This document shows, one piece after another, positions 11,261 to 22,226 of a DNA stretch of 64,000 nucleotides. Within the stretch, counting starts at the first letter, position 1; each line of letters starts with the position of its first letter. The notes under the pieces are model-generated. The model saw only the letters and a program-made list of their open reading frames with translations, ran no database searches and had not been told where the DNA came from. The translations under genes and the position numbers were made by a program. The DNA comes from Prorocentrum cordatum (lineage: Eukaryota > Sar > Dinophyceae > Prorocentrales > Prorocentraceae). Location of the stretch: positions 229,529 to 293,528 of the forward strand of contig CAUYUJ010015505.1 of the NCBI GenBank assembly GCA_963575745.1, given 5' to 3'.

Positions 11261-12970
11261 CGCGGCCACATGCGCCGCGCGAGGAGGCCGCGGCTTAAAA
11301 CCACACCCCCCGGCCCCCCATGTACAAATCCCTGGACATAGGAAAGCCGAGCCGTAGCCGGGGCCTCCAGGGCCCTGGCATGCAGATTTTTTCAGTGGCG
11401 CGGGCAGCTGCCACGCAGGCGGGAACAACTTGGCCTTCGCCACGCCGGCACGTCGCGCGCGCCAGTCTGCTCTGGCGCAACCAGCGCGAGCTTCAATCCA
11501 GCCCCAATGCGAATTGCTGCGAGCGCGATCGCTTGAGCATGCTTCACGCGAGCTTCAGCACCTAGCGTGCATCTGTTGACATTGGCGAGATGCTTGCCCT
11601 GCCAGATTCAGTGGGCACTTCGAAATTCTGCAGGTTTGCGGATATTTCTTGCTGTTCGTCGGCTTGGTTTCTTTGGGTTCTTCGCGCGCGTAGGCATCCA
11701 GCGGAACCGCCCTCGAGATGCAGGTGGGATGCGCCCTAGCAAGGAGAGCCCGATCTGTTGCAGCGAAGAAAACTTCCTTCGCCCTCCCTCCCCCGCTCGC
11801 CCCGCGGCCCTGGTTCCTTCCCGCGGCAATCGATCCTCCTTTCCGAGAACCGGTCCGGCGATGCGCGTCCTTTGTGCGAGCACTCCATTCGAATGCGCCC
11901 CGTCGTGGGCCTTTGGGGCTCTCGCCGGGCGCCACTGGTTAAGATCGAACAGACAGAATGGTGCGTTCGTTGGTGGCCGCACCCGACGGAGCCAAAACCA
12001 TATCGCCTCTGAGGGCTCTCTCGGGGCGCCCCGTGCGCCGCGGGGGGGGGCCAGAAAGCGCATCGGGATTATGTTTGGGCCCCTTTGTGGGTTTCTCATG
12101 TGCGATATCGGGGCACAAGTGAGGCCACGTGTCTCGTCCCCTTCTCCTCGACCCTCTTCGTCTCGTCTCCTCGTCTCCTCGACCCTCCTCCTTGCACCTC
12201 CCACTTGGCTCGCCTCCTTTCACGTCCTCGACCCTGCTCCGCCCTCCTTGTCTACATCGCCTTCACCTTTTCCGTCGCCATGTGTTCGTGTCACTCCGCC
12301 CAGCCGTCAACCCTGCGGTCCTCGCCCGTGTCTCCTGCACCTCGCCTGCCCCCCTCGCCCCTTTGATTCGCCTCACCCCGACGCCTCGCCCGCTTTCCTC
12401 GCCCTCCTTTCCCCTCGTCGCACCGTCGCACCGTCGCACCCCGTGTCCCTTGCGTATCCTCCTGGACCTTTCGTCGCCGCCGATCACGGGCGACCGGCCA
12501 AAAGTCCAGCAAATTGCGCCGCGGGGGACTGCTGTGCCTGAGCAGCACTCCGGCTCCCGGCTTTGCCTCGGCCGTCCCGTCGCTGTCCCGCGGCTGCCCC
12601 GCGGCTGTCTCGCAGCTGTCCCGCGGCCGTCCGGCGGGCTGCGCTGGCGCGGTTCGGCGCTCTGTTAAATTCTGGCAGGCGTCTTCCTGGTCCTCGTGCC
12701 CGCCAGCCCGCAGCACGTGGTGCTGCCGCGGCCGAGCCTCGTGTGCGCCCCTCTCACCACTGCCATGCCGCTGTGCAGTCATCGGCCAGCGCTGCGATAC
12801 GTCGGACCCTTTCCTTTCTGTTCCTGCTCCTCCCGTTCCTCGTCCCGTCCCCTGTTCGCCCCCCTTTGTTCCCCCTGCGTTCGCCCATTGCCCCTCCTGC
12901 TTCCACCCCCCTCCACCCCTCATGGTGAGGATTCGAGAGCCGTCGAACACTCACCCGTTCGTCACACGAG
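11261..12970. other. No recognisable gene; GC-rich, partly simple sequence
   Basis: About 12120-12480 is C/T-rich on the plus strand (CTCGTCTCCTCG words). About 12550-12650 holds degenerate CTGTCCCGCGG repeats that recur near 13860-13960. Long frames such as 11567-12541 have no recognised domain and low-complexity composition. Confidence 0.4.
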
Positions 12971-12971
12971 G

Positions 12972-13085
12972 CGAGAGAAATCCCACCAGCCTTCTGGGCG
13001 CAGGTGCTTTAGGGCTGAGTTTGTCATGCCCCCTTCTTCCCCTTTTGGGTCGGGGCCCACCCCGTCGCTGCCCCCCCCCCCAGGG
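12972..13085 (+). repeat. Element B, left-end fragment
   Basis: Matches the left module of element B: GAGAAATCCCACCAGCCTTC, then TTTAGGG, then a CCCTTTTGGGTCGGGGCCCACCCC block. Neither a minisatellite array nor the right module follows, so this is a solitary 5' fragment. Confidence 0.6.
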
Positions 13086-14035
13086 GCGTGGGCCGAGGTC
13101 TCGCGCAGGTGCCAGGACATGTGTTGAGACCAGGGCTGGCTCCAAAAGTGCCCTTGGTGTCCCAACGCGCGCGGCCTTCAAGACGGCGCAACATAGCCTT
13201 CATTGGGTCGATATTGCTCCCTGCGTGCCACTTTAAAACGTCAGGGTGGCTTCGAAACAACTCAAGGTGGCCACGGGCCTCTTCAGGATGCCTCCGAGGA
13301 GCCAACATCTCCGAACCATTCAGATGGTTTGAATGTTTCTTGTTGTTTCGCCGTTTCGTCTCGTTCCTGGAAGGGGTCCGAGACAAGATCGTAGCAATGA
13401 TCTGTTCCGGTCACACGAATCTGCACACTCCAACAACATGTGTTTATGTGTGGATGCATGCGCAAGCTTCCGCATGCATGCTTGCGTTCGCGCGCGCCTT
13501 CGCTCGCGCCTGCAAGGGTGCCGGCCACTATGCCCACGACCCCCCGCCGGTCTGTCCTTGGATATTCGCACTTGCCTGTGCGTGCTTTCTCGCAGACGCA
13601 CGCAACGTTACGTGCCCCGCCAATCCCTGCACTCGCTCATCGATTCTGGGCGACACCCACCTCCGCATGCCCGTGCCGCACCAGCTTTGCATGCGCATGC
13701 ATGTGCCCATCTGTCCGTAATTTATCGCTGCTGCCCCTCCGCGCCCCTGCCCCCCCAAGGCGCCGCCCAGCTCCGCGTCCGCGTCCCATTCTGTCGAGAG
13801 TCGCTGCCCCGTTGCTACCCGATGTATGTCGTCCTGATGTGACCCCGTCGCTGTGCTGCCGCCCTCAGCCGCTGTCCCACGGTGGTCCCTCCCTTCCTTC
13901 TCGCTTCGGAGGTATGGTATCGCCGCTGTCCCGCGGCTGTTCCGCGGCAGTCCCGCCCGCCGCTTTCAGTGCACGGGGGGGTCGCCTCGACGGACGCAAA
14001 CTGCAGCCTCCTCACGCCCCCCCCCCTCGGCCATA
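13086..14035. other. No recognisable gene
   Basis: Mixed sequence with CATGCATGCGCAAGC-like short words near 13455-13500 and CTGTCCCGCGG-type repeats near 13860-13960. No domain-bearing frame was found. Confidence 0.4.
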
Positions 14036-14221
14036 CCCCTCACACGTTGCGTGGCCCCATAGGAAGCTCCACCGAAGGCCTCAGTGGCGCAGCTCGCATG
14101 CGGTCGCGCACGCATTCTGGCATACCTCTCAGACGCTCCGTGGCCCCCAAGGGGGATCCACCGAAGACGATGCTCATAACCGCGTGACCCACACCTGCGC
14201 ATGGTTGGGTCCTGCGCCAGA
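14036..14221 (-). repeat. Element A, left-end fragment with two satellite units
   Basis: Read on the minus strand, it begins CTGGCGCAGGACCCAACCAT, followed by GTCTTCGGTGGATCCCCCTT and about two satellite units. This is the same left flank and junction as the complete element A copies. The right part is absent. Confidence 0.65.
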
Positions 14222-14589
14222 CTCATTTTTGAAGGCTGCGGAGAGACATTGCGTTGTGTAGCTGCCGCTGGCCGCTGCCGTCCGCCAGTCTGCAATTGCA
14301 GCCGTCGTTCGGGCGGTTGCCAGTGGGTCCCACTGACCATCGCCGAGGTGGCACGTGTGTGCTGTGCAGAGATTGCACGTACGTCGAATTCGCGCGGAGA
14401 CTTCTTTCAGCAGGCTGGGTGGACAACGGTCGCGGACAACGGTCGGAGATTGCCCAACCAACACTGTTTCCAACTCGGAAGAAAACTGCATCAGGGTCCT
14501 TTCTCGCACTGTCCACAAGGCCGAGCACCGCGAATTCGGAATGCTGTCTCCGTGGCCAAATCCGAAGACCATGCATAATGACACCTGGT
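14222..14589. other. No recognisable gene
   Basis: Mixed sequence between an element A fragment and the reverse-transcriptase relic. A 136-codon minus-strand frame exists here without a recognised domain. Confidence 0.4.
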
Positions 14590-15700
14590 CCGCTATCGAA
14601 CTACAACCTCTGGTGCCTCACATGCGCCACAAGTGGAAGTCATTATTGTCCCTGGTGTGCACTGCTTGCAACTTCATTGCGAAGACGTAAAATGGGACCT
14701 CATTATTGTAATATTGGATCCCTTGCTGAACTGCGCGCTTTGTGGCCGAGCTTTACCAAAACAGGTGAAGGCCTACCTGCCGATACTCGCGCAAACATGT
14801 TGGTGGCAAGGGACATCGACAGCTGCTTCAAAAAAGCCCCGAAGTCGGCCGTTGCATGCGCTGTTGAATCTGATATTGCCGAACTTGCCCGCACCACTCG
14901 CTGCCAATGCATGGTCATACCGGACGGCACACGTCGATACTTCAAATGGTAGAGGGAAGTTGGCGTACGACCGAAAGCGGGGGATCTATGACTGGCAGAC
15001 CTTCTGTGAAGCGCGGGGCAATCGCGTGACGTGCTCTCGTCGCTCAGTAGTGACTAAGCGTGGCTTCCGATGCGTTCCCATGCAGGGCATTCAAGCTGTC
15101 GTGAGGTTTGACTGGCCTTTTCTGACTTGTTCCACGTTGGGCCAGGACTTGTATCAACCGCATGGTTTCTCCAGAGGCTCCCCGCTGAGCGCTGGTATAG
15201 CGAAGATTTCGCGTGCTAGCGGGAAGCAGCATTCTTCCAGAGTTTGCGGAGGAATCGCGCATGGTAGGACGTTGGGTGGATGATGTGAGTGTCGCGAGCC
15301 GTCTGAACGGTGAGGCCCTTCAGATGTGTTCGCCTCTTGATCGATGCGAAGTTCTACGATGAGGCATGCCCAGTGGACTCAGGAGATAGGAGGTCGATTA
15401 GGGTGCTATCTTGAGAGTCGCAGGTGTTTCGGGGCGCTCCCTTGAAAGATGCTTGTGGAAAGCGTTTCCTCTTGAGGATCCTCGTGCCCCATCCTCGGTT
15501 TACATGACTCGCTTCGTAACGGGCTTTGCCATGAACCAATTGATTCGTACGATCGATCTTGAGCACGTCACGCGCAATCAGCTGATATGATCTCTCAGGT
15601 TGTGCGCGGCCACATGCACTCTCTTCAGTGTCCTGCGCGCGCTGTGGATTACTAAGGCGATGTGCATGTATAATATAGCGCAAGGTAACCCTCTTGCGAT
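14590..15700 (+). pseudogene. Reverse-transcriptase-like pseudogene
   Basis: Degraded retroelement coding sequence on the plus strand. One frame carries a protein-like stretch ending IPDGTRRYFKW and a stop near 14950. The next frame continues with RGKLAYDRKRGIYDW, QAVVRFDWPFLTCSTLG and GFSRGSPLSAGIAKIS, which resembles the fingers/palm approach of reverse transcriptases. A third frame then reads MVGRWVDDVSVASRL at about 15261-15305, where VDD corresponds to the catalytic xxDD box. At least two frame changes and several stops separate the blocks, so it cannot make a functional enzyme. The class is uncertain. It sits alone, with no recognised ends. Confidence 0.5.
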
Positions 15701-16050
15701 TGCACCGATGTCGAAACGATATGCTCGTTGCAACCGTTTGCCATCTTTGCAACGCCACTTTTGCACCTGTCTCTGAGTGCCAGCGAGTATTGACACAACA
15801 CGCTCCCGATCTCGATGTGTCAATACGCTTGTGGTGGTTCCGTTTCTGCTTGTGTTGCCAACCTATCCGATAGTAAAAGCATCCTGGCCTGGAACCTCAT
15901 GACATGTGCACGCCATCGCGTCATTTGTACAATGGTGTCGTCATGGGGGGAGGAGCCAAAGTGCGGCGGCCCAGGATGCTGGAAGAGCCAACTTGAGAAA
16001 AAAGGTGCTTCACATTCAATGTCCTCGTCCGCGTTTTCCCTTTTCTGATC
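15701..16050. other. No recognisable gene
   Basis: Mixed sequence. Decayed 3' remnants of the retroelement could extend into it, but no motif was recognised. Confidence 0.35.
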
Positions 16051-16054
16051 CTTC

Positions 16055-16430
16055 TGCCTCCCTCCTCCTCCTCCTCCTCCTCCTTCCTCCCTCCCTGCCT
16101 CCCACCTCCTCCCTCTCTCCCCAGATGATGCTTCGCAACTCATGCCGAGTCCGACTCCGATTCCCTCCCTCCTCGCCCCCTCCCTCCCTCCTCCCACCCC
16201 TTCCTTCCCTCCTCCCTCCCTTCCTCCCTCCCTGCCTCCTCCTCCTCTTCCTCCTCCTCCTCCTCCTCTCCTCCTCCTCCTCCTCTCTCTCATCGTCGTC
16301 CTCCTCCTCCACCTCCTCCTCTTCCTCCTCTTCCTCCTCCTCCTCCTCCTCCTCCTCCTCCTCCTCCTCCCCCTCCTCCTCCTCCTGCTCCTCCTCCTCC
16401 ATTTCCGACTCCTCCCCTTCACTCCAGTCT
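16055..16430 (+). repeat. (TCC)n polypyrimidine tract
   Basis: Nearly continuous CCTCCTCCT with occasional TTCC and CTC interruptions. Ser/Pro/Leu-rich or Arg/Glu-rich open frames on either strand are artefacts of the triplet repeat. Confidence 0.9.
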
Positions 16431-16660
16431 AGATTACGCCAACGACGACGATGCGGAGGAGGACATCGACGCTGGACGACGAGGGCGGGCGACGACGACC
16501 ACGCGGGCGACGCGGCTGCTCCTCCCCCGTGCGCGGCGCGTCGACGTCCTTGGCCGCACCGGCGACCGCGCTTTGCCCCTCGCCGCGGGGCGTGTGCTGG
16601 TGGGGGGGGGGGGTAAAAAACGGAAGGGGAGGAAGGGGAGGGAGGGAGGGAGCAGGGAGG
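16431..16660. other. Short unique stretch between TCC and GGA tracts
   Basis: GC-rich sequence with GACGACG words, bounded by two oppositely oriented purine/pyrimidine tracts. No gene is recognised. The tracts at 16055-16430 and 16660-16790 are mutually complementary. Confidence 0.4.
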
Positions 16661-16792
16661 AGGGAGGAGGTGAGGATGAGGGGGAGGAGGAGGAGGAGGA
16701 GGAGGAGGAGGAGGGGGAGGAGGAGAGGAGGAGGAGGAGGAGGAGGAGGAGGAGGAGGAGGAGGAGGAGGAGGAGGAGGGAGGACGGACGGA
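16660..16792 (+). repeat. (GGA)n polypurine tract
   Basis: GAGGAGGAG repeat on the plus strand, complementary to the TCC tract 230 bp upstream. Purine-rich sequence continues to about 16950 and leads into an element A right flank. Confidence 0.85.
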
Positions 16793-16950
16793 GGAGACAA
16801 TGGGAAGGAGGCGCGAATGAATTAGGAAGAACAAGTGAAGAAATAGGAAGACAAAACAGGCGGAAGGAGGGATGTTCCGGAATGGACATGCGGAGGTCAG
16901 GGGCAAGGGGAAGAAGCAGGGCGGGGGCAGCGGGAGGAGTGGACGCGGGC

Positions 16951-16993
16951 TCCTTCAGAACGAGGACCTAGCACCACAGGATGGTTGGAGGAG
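16951..16993 (+). repeat. Element A, right-end fragment
   Basis: CTTCAGAACGAGGACCTAGC followed by ACCACAGGATGGTTGGAGGA matches the right flank of the three element A copies and, as in them, follows a purine-rich tract. No satellite array precedes it. Confidence 0.6.
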
Positions 16994-17119
16994 AAAAAGC
17001 GCGGAGCATTTGGCATGCAGAACCTTAGTGAGAGTTCTTGGGGAAAAACACAAACAATTGCCTGAAGTTCACACTAGTATATGCCGCATTTGATTATGCG
17101 TGTGCCCGCACGAGGCTGG

Positions 17120-17310
17120 TGCGCCCTGCGCACAGAGTTCGAGGATGGTTCGAGCAACACGCCTGCTTTGAAGAAGCGCCTCAGGTCGCCCAGGTGGATA
17201 TCTAACATGCGTACGGGTTGAGGATGTCTCGGACAACGCGCGTGTTTTCTCATGTGTCCTGGTCGCCCAGGCGGATGTCTAACATGAGGATGGGTTGAGG
17301 ATGTCTCGTT
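17120..17310. repeat. ~75-bp tandem repeat, two to three copies
   Basis: The words GTCGCCCAGGCGGATGTCTA and GGGTTGAGGATGTCTCG recur at about 75-bp spacing, near 17185 and 17260, with a partial copy upstream. Confidence 0.6.
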
Positions 17311-17369
17311 CGAAACGCTTGCGTTATATGGTGTCTTTTCGTCTGTAAGCTCTAGCCGTGCGCTCTTAC

Positions 17370-17760
17370 ATTGGTTCAGTTCGCCCGTGGGCCCAGACCG
17401 CATGGTTTTACATGAACTCCATTCGCCCTTGAGCCCAAACCATGTGTTTCTACATTGGTTCCTTTTCGCCCGTGGGCCAACACCATGTGTTTTTGCCTGC
17501 GTCCACGTCGCCTGGGAGCTGAAGCCACGTGCTTTGACATGGGTTCCTGTCTCCTGTGGACCAACGCCCTGTGCTTTGACTTGGCCCCCCTTCGCCCGTC
17601 AGCGCAAAGGTTGTGCTCTACACGAAGTCCCTTCGCCCGCGAGCTAAAACCACGTGTTGCTACGTGGGCCCCTTTCGCCCTGCGAGCTAACACATGTGTT
17701 TTTTAACATGGGCTCCGCTCGCCCGTGGGCAGAACTTGTTTCGCATAGTCTTGATGCAGA
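17370..17760. repeat. 43-45 bp tandem repeat, eight to nine copies
   Basis: Units resemble TTCGCCCGTGGGCCAACACC followed by ATGTGTTTTTACATGGGTTCC. Reverse-strand translation shows a 14-15 residue periodicity, confirming the unit length. Confidence 0.7.
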
Positions 17761-18425
17761 CCGCCGTGTTTCGGTTCGCCCGCCTTTGGTCTGTCCACTC
17801 ACCGTGCGTGCTATGCGTTCAGGCAGCTCGAACTTCAGATCGAAATCAGTTCGGTCGGGAATATGACGCCAAGAACGGCCTGATCCACAACGCAAAAGAG
17901 CACAGCACAATCCAACGCGGCATGGCACCTTCCAATTCACCACAACACAACACAATCCCTGTCACAACAAATCACCATCGACCTTTCAGAATTGCAACTG
18001 CCCGTCACCCAAGCTTGCCGTCTTGAAAACATGTCCACGCGTCACATTTCTATGTGAGGGGTTCGTGGGCCGAGTTCGTGGGCCGAGCATGGTCAAGGGG
18101 GGGGAGAGACGGCACCAGTGGATTTAGGGGGCACGTGTTTTTGTCCCGTGATCTTCCCCCATGGGGGCAAACCCTCTCTCCTCAGCTGCAAAAGGAATAC
18201 ATGCGCCCCCCCTCCCCCGCAGAGGAACTCGAAGTGTAACCTCCCCAGGAAGGGAATCTGTGTTGCCCACACAGGAGACTACCTATGACCCCCCTCCACA
18301 AAGAGAATCGATGTGCAGCCCTCCCACAAAAGCGACTAGTTATTGGAGCAGGAGTTGAATAATAAAGACCTCAGAGAGCCACCAAGTCTTCTCCACACGC
18401 CATCCCTACAACTCATACTAGTAGC
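17761..18425. other. No recognisable gene
   Basis: Mixed sequence with short ACAACACAA words near 17935-17960 and C-rich patches near 18200-18320. No domain-bearing frame was found. Confidence 0.4.
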
Positions 18426-19515
18426 TTGGCGCAAGACCCAACCACATGCAAGGTGAGAACCGCAAGACAGGTGGAAACGAAGGGAGGGGGGCTAGAAGGA
18501 AGTAGAAGCGCGTGAGAAGGACGGAACGGCGTGGCTGATAGGGGCGCAGTGGTCGGCCGTAACAGGTCACATGATACCACAGAATACCTTACGGCTGATC
18601 TGTGCGTCTGTTGCCACGGCCCTGGGGAGCAACGGGCGGCGGGGCATTTAATGGAGCTCCCGATGGGGCCACGAAGCGCGTGAGGGGAGCGCCGACATGG
18701 TCGTGGTCACGCATGCGATTCCTACCGCTGGGGTCTTCGGTGGAGCTCCCGCGTGGGGCCACGAAACAAGTGATGGGTGTGCCGAAATGGGCGCGGTCAC
18801 GCGTGCGACTGGTGCCACTGGGGCCCTCGAAACGAGTGATGGGTGTGCCAAAATGGGCGCGTTCACGCGTGCGACTCCTGTCGCTGGGCCTTTGATGGAG
18901 CTCCCGATGGGGCCACGAGGCATGCGAGAGGTGTGCCAACATGGGCGTGGTCACGTGTGCGATTCCTGCCGCTGGGGCCTGCGGTGGAGCTCCCCCGTGG
19001 GGCCACGCAACGCGCGATGGTTATGCCGAAATGGGCGCGCTCACGCTTGCGATTCCTACCGCTGGGGTCTTCGGTGGAGCTCCCTATGGGCCCACGAAAC
19101 ATGACGTGAGGGGTGTGCCGAGCTGGGCGCGGTCACGCGACTCCTGTCGCAGGGGCCTTCGGCGGAGCCCGGGCCACGAAGCGCGTAAGGGGTGCGGCGA
19201 AAGTGGGCGCGGTCACGCATGGTGGTTCCTGCCGGCGGAGCCTTCGGTGGAGCTCCCTACAGGCCACCAAACGTGTAAGGAGTGTGCCAAAATGGGCGCG
19301 GTCACGCGTGCGGTTCCTGCCAGTGGAGCCATCGGTGGAGCTCCATATCGGACCACGAAAGGTGCGAGGGGCGTGCCAGTGGGCGTGGTCAAGGATGAGA
19401 GGATGGACGGATAGGAGGAGGGAGGAGGGGGAGGAAGAAAGAAGGACAGGATAAAGAAATGTACATGGGGCGCTGCTGATTCAAAACGGGGACCCTGCAC
19501 CACAAGATGGTTGGG
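18426..19515 (+). mobile_element. Element A, copy 2
   Basis: The left flank reads TGGCGCAAGACCCAACCACA, then AGGTGAGAACCGCAAG. About 160 bp of other sequence follows, then about nine satellite units (18650-19370) built on CTTCGGTGGAGCTCCC, GGGGCCACGAA and GTGTGCCGAAATGGGCGCGG, some shortened by internal deletion. A GGAGGA-rich tract (19390-19460) and the right flank TTCAAAACGGGGACCCTGCA, then CCACAAGATGGTTGGG, complete it. Order and orientation match copies 1 and 3. Confidence 0.7.
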
Positions 19516-20054
19516 AAACAACAATTTGAAACGCAAGCTCCTGTTGCACCCCCGAACCCCGGCGCAAGCTGTGGCTGGGACGGAGAGGAGGAGGGGGAGC
19601 GAGGATGGAAATGAGGAGGCGGAGGATGAGGATGAGGATGAGGAGGAGGAGGAGGAGGAGGATGAAGCCGAGCAGGAGAAGAATAGGCAGGGGGTGGATG
19701 AGGATCGGAAGTGGTAACGGTGGGGGAACACGATGCGCATAATAATGATAGGCAGAAGAAGTGGAGAAGGAGGAGGAAGATAAGTAAGTTGTGGCCAGCA
19801 GGGTGACCAGGGGGGGCAGATAAGTCGGGCAGGATATGAAAACACAAGTGGGCGGCTGCACATGGAGACAGGAACGTGCCGCGATGGAATGGAGGAAGAC
19901 TTTGGGGGCTGAAGGGCAGGGCTGAGCAACCAGGAGCGGCGTCTTCGAGCTGGCTCGTCACTGACCTACGACTTGAACTCCACGATGACTTGCAAGAAAT
20001 CGCCGTCCCCCACGTTCCTAACTCCTCTGCTCAGCGAAAACCACATGGGCAGTA
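19516..20054. other. No recognisable gene; purine-rich microsatellite at 19590-19700
   Basis: GAGGATGAGGATGAGGAGGA-type simple sequence occupies 19590-19700. The rest is mixed. The acidic open frame over the simple sequence is not considered a gene. Confidence 0.5.
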
Positions 20055-20245
20055 CGATTTGACCCCCTGGGGGAAGAAGATTCAGGGGAGGGAAAGCCCT
20101 TGTGGTGTTGGCTGCCCTGGACTCCGTAGGCGCCAAGGCAGGGGCAGTGCGATTTGAACCCCTGGGGGAAGAAGAGGCAGGAGAGGAGGAAGCCCCTGTG
20201 GTGTTCGTTGCCCTGGTCTCCGTGGGCGCCAAGGCTGTCCAGCCC
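20055..20245. repeat. 95-bp direct tandem duplication
   Basis: CGATTTGACCCCCTGGGGGA starts at 20055 and CGATTTGAACCCCTGGGGGA at 20150, exactly 95 bp apart. Both are followed by GAAGAAG, a purine stretch, CTTGTGGTGTTGGCTGCCCT-like sequence and GGGCGCCAAGGC. Each copy contains a CCCCTGGGGG palindrome. It lies just downstream of the cupin-like exon and may be intronic. Confidence 0.75.
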
Positions 20246-20479
20246 TGCAAACGTGGTTTGGCCGCGGCGCTGAAACTGTGGGGCGCAAGCCTCCTCGGAG
20301 CCTTCCTCGGTCAGGGCCTGCGTGAAGCTGGCGGTCAGATTCGTGAAGAGGTAGGGGAGCCTGTGCCGGTGGTACGCACAAGACTCCCGCGGCCGCAGCC
20401 AGAACTCCCAGATGTTGACCCGCTGGTCGCTCAGCAGCAACCGCGTGCCCACGCCCGCATCGCCCTCTTCGGGTGCGGC
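20246..20479 (-). CDS. Possible cupin-like protein exon
   Basis: A minus-strand frame opens right after a GGTTAG acceptor-like site (exon from 20479) and reads GVGTRLLLSDQRVNIWEFWL, then RPRESCAYHRHRLPYLF and NLTASFTQAL. The W-E-F strand, the P-x-E turn and the paired histidines (HRH) resemble cupin motif 1, which usually binds a metal in a small beta-barrel. The exon would end near GQTTFAG at about 20250. Cupin motif 2 was not found and no other exon was placed. Function is unknown and the assignment rests on one motif. Confidence 0.3.
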
Positions 20480-20563
20480 CTAACCGACCCCTAGCAAACC
20501 ATCCCCCTCCGAGTTGTCCCCCTCGCCTCGCTAATTTGCCTCTGGCCGCACACATCCGTCTTG

Positions 20564-20716
20564 GGTTAGGTCTGGCATGTCCTCCTACAGGCGAATCTTG
20601 GACGACAGAGAACAGATTCTCAAAACCATCAAACATAGGCAGCGTAAAACCATCGTCACCAGATTTTGTTTGACTGCTTTCAACAATTCCTCCTGTAGAG
20701 GGACATGCCCGACTTC
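20564..20716 (+). mobile_element. TTAA-bounded MITE (family M), copy 1
   Basis: The left end is TTAGGTCTGGCATGTCCTCC with ACAGGCGAATC; the right end is TTCCTCCTGTAGAGGGACAT with GCCCGACTT. The two ends are inverted repeats of about 30 bp with mismatches. The AT-richer centre has no coding capacity. It shares its termini with copies at 35927-36069, 46364-46522 and 46525-46677 and with the ends of element C. Confidence 0.7.
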
Positions 20717-20738
20717 ACTCTGGCCGCACACATTCGGC

Positions 20739-20873
20739 GGCGACGACAGGGGCGAATAGCCCAGGGGCGGGCATTACACGTATTCGCCCGGGAGCCTTTT
20801 CGAAAACATAGATCATCGGCGCACCTGAATACATGTTTTGCTCTCCCCTGGACTATTCGCCCCTATGGTCGCC
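20739..20873. mobile_element. 135-bp inverted-repeat MITE (family N), copy 1
   Basis: The left end GGCGACGACAGGGGCGAATA (29 bp in all, 20739-20767) is an inverted match, with about three mismatches, to the right end at 20845-20873 (CTATTCGCCCCTATGGTCGC). A second copy of identical length lies at 63439-63573. Interiors are also alike. No clear target-site duplication was found. Confidence 0.75.
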
Positions 20874-21120
20874 TCTGACACATCCGTCTTGGGGCGAGGC
20901 GAGGGGAGCGTCACGGAAGAGGATGGCTTGCCAGGGGTCGGCCAGGCCGCCCCTGACCTCTGCGCCACCGTCGTCCCCGCCCGGTACGGCGCCCCCGCCT
21001 GGCAGACCATCCAGCGCGCCCAGGAGCTCCAGCAGGCGCGGCTCCCCAGAGCACTCGGGCGGCGGCCCCCCGGGTGGCCTCCTCTAATGGGCCCATGTGC
21101 CACCACCACTGCCACACGTA
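20874..21120. other. No recognisable gene
   Basis: Short GC-rich stretch leading into the GGA repeat and the assembly gap. It has one open frame on the plus strand without recognised features. Confidence 0.35.
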
Positions 21121-21256
21121 GAGGAGGAGGAGGAGGAGGAGGAGGAGGAGGAGGAGNNNNNNNNNNNNNNNNNNNNNNNNNNNNNNNNNNNNNNNNNNNN
21201 NNNNNNNNNNNNNNNNNNNNNNNNNNNNNNNNNNNNNNNNNNNNNNNNNNNNNNNN
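21121..21256. other. (GGA)n repeat and 100-base assembly gap
   Basis: A GAGGAGGAG tract runs to 21156 and is followed by exactly 100 N (21157-21256), a conventional placeholder of unknown true length. Assembly failed inside the triplet repeat, so linkage across this point is from scaffolding. Confidence 0.95.
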
Positions 21257-21263
21257 GTCTGTC

Positions 21264-22103
21264 GAGAAATCCCACCAGCCCTCTGGGCGTAGGTGGTTTA
21301 GGGAGTTTCCTCTTCCACCCCCTTTCTTTCCCTTCGGGGAGGGGTTTACCCCTCCCCCCTCCCCCCTCCCCTGGACCTGGACGGGGCCGGTCGCGAGCGG
21401 TCAGGGCGTCCAAAACGGCATCGGCGAGGAAGCCAAAATCATAGGTTTTACCAAGGCTTTGGCCCCATTTTGGCCTCTTAGGGGGGCGGGGCGAATCCGG
21501 ACCCTCCCTCTTCTTTGATCGATCGCTTCCAAGATGGCCCCAAAGGGCGCCCAGGAGGCCCCAAGAGGCTTCCAAGAGGCCTCCAAGAGGCTCCAAGAGG
21601 CCGCCATGAGGCCCCAAGAAGCCCCCAAGAGGCTCCAAGAGGCTCCCAGGATGGTTCCAAGAGGCCTCCAAGAGGCTCCAAGAGGCCGCCATGAAGCTCC
21701 AAGAGACCCCCAAGAGGCCCCAAGAGGCCTCCAACAGGCTCCCAAGAGCCCCCCAAGAGGATCCCAAGCGGCCTCAAGAGGCCCCCCCGAAGCACCCAAG
21801 ACGCCCAAGAGCCCCCATTGACCGCCAAGAGACCCCCAAGACGCCCGAAGAGGCTTCCAAAAGGCTTCCAAGAGGCATCCGAGCGGCATTCAACCATCCA
21901 CCCAGCGTCATCATTCTCCTGATCCCTCCTTCGCTCGGTTCCTCGCCACCCCCTCATCTATCCATCTGGCCTCCTCTTGCGCCTCATCCTTTGCACGGAT
22001 CGGCTGTCCCTCTCGTTGCTCCCCCACTTCCCTGATCTCTTCAACTTGCCTGGACATCGTTTCTGGATGGGCTGGCGGGGATACGCGAAGCGTCAAGAAT
22101 TTA
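21264..22103 (+). mobile_element. Element B, copy 2
   Basis: Left module: GAGAAATCCCACCAGCCCTC, then TTTAGGGAG and CCCTTCGGGGAGGGGTTTAC. It is followed by a TTGGCCCCATTTTGGCCTCT segment and TTGATCGATCGCTTCCAAGA. A CCAAGAGGC-type minisatellite (about 21535-21870) comes next. The right module is CATCGTTTCTGGATGGGCTG followed by GCGGGGATACGCGAAGCG. The module order is the same as in copy 1. Confidence 0.65.
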
Positions 22104-22226
22104 CAACATCCTTCTCTCACGCGTATGTCGCAACGACACACGCGGTCTACAGCAGCAGAGGCCGTGAGAAAGCAAAAGCGCCTTTGGCTCCATGAGCCGA
22201 CGGCAGGACACAAAAGAGAGGGAAAA

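Noticed and set aside
13440-14261. 273-codon plus-strand frame
   Set aside because: It runs from unrecognised sequence into the element A fragment; overlapping frames are equally long and no motif is present.
19470-19515. Possible tRNA-like or SINE box in the element A right flank
   Set aside because: The minus strand has a GGTCC...TTTTGAATC word faintly like a tRNA B-box region, but no acceptor stem or A-box could be placed.
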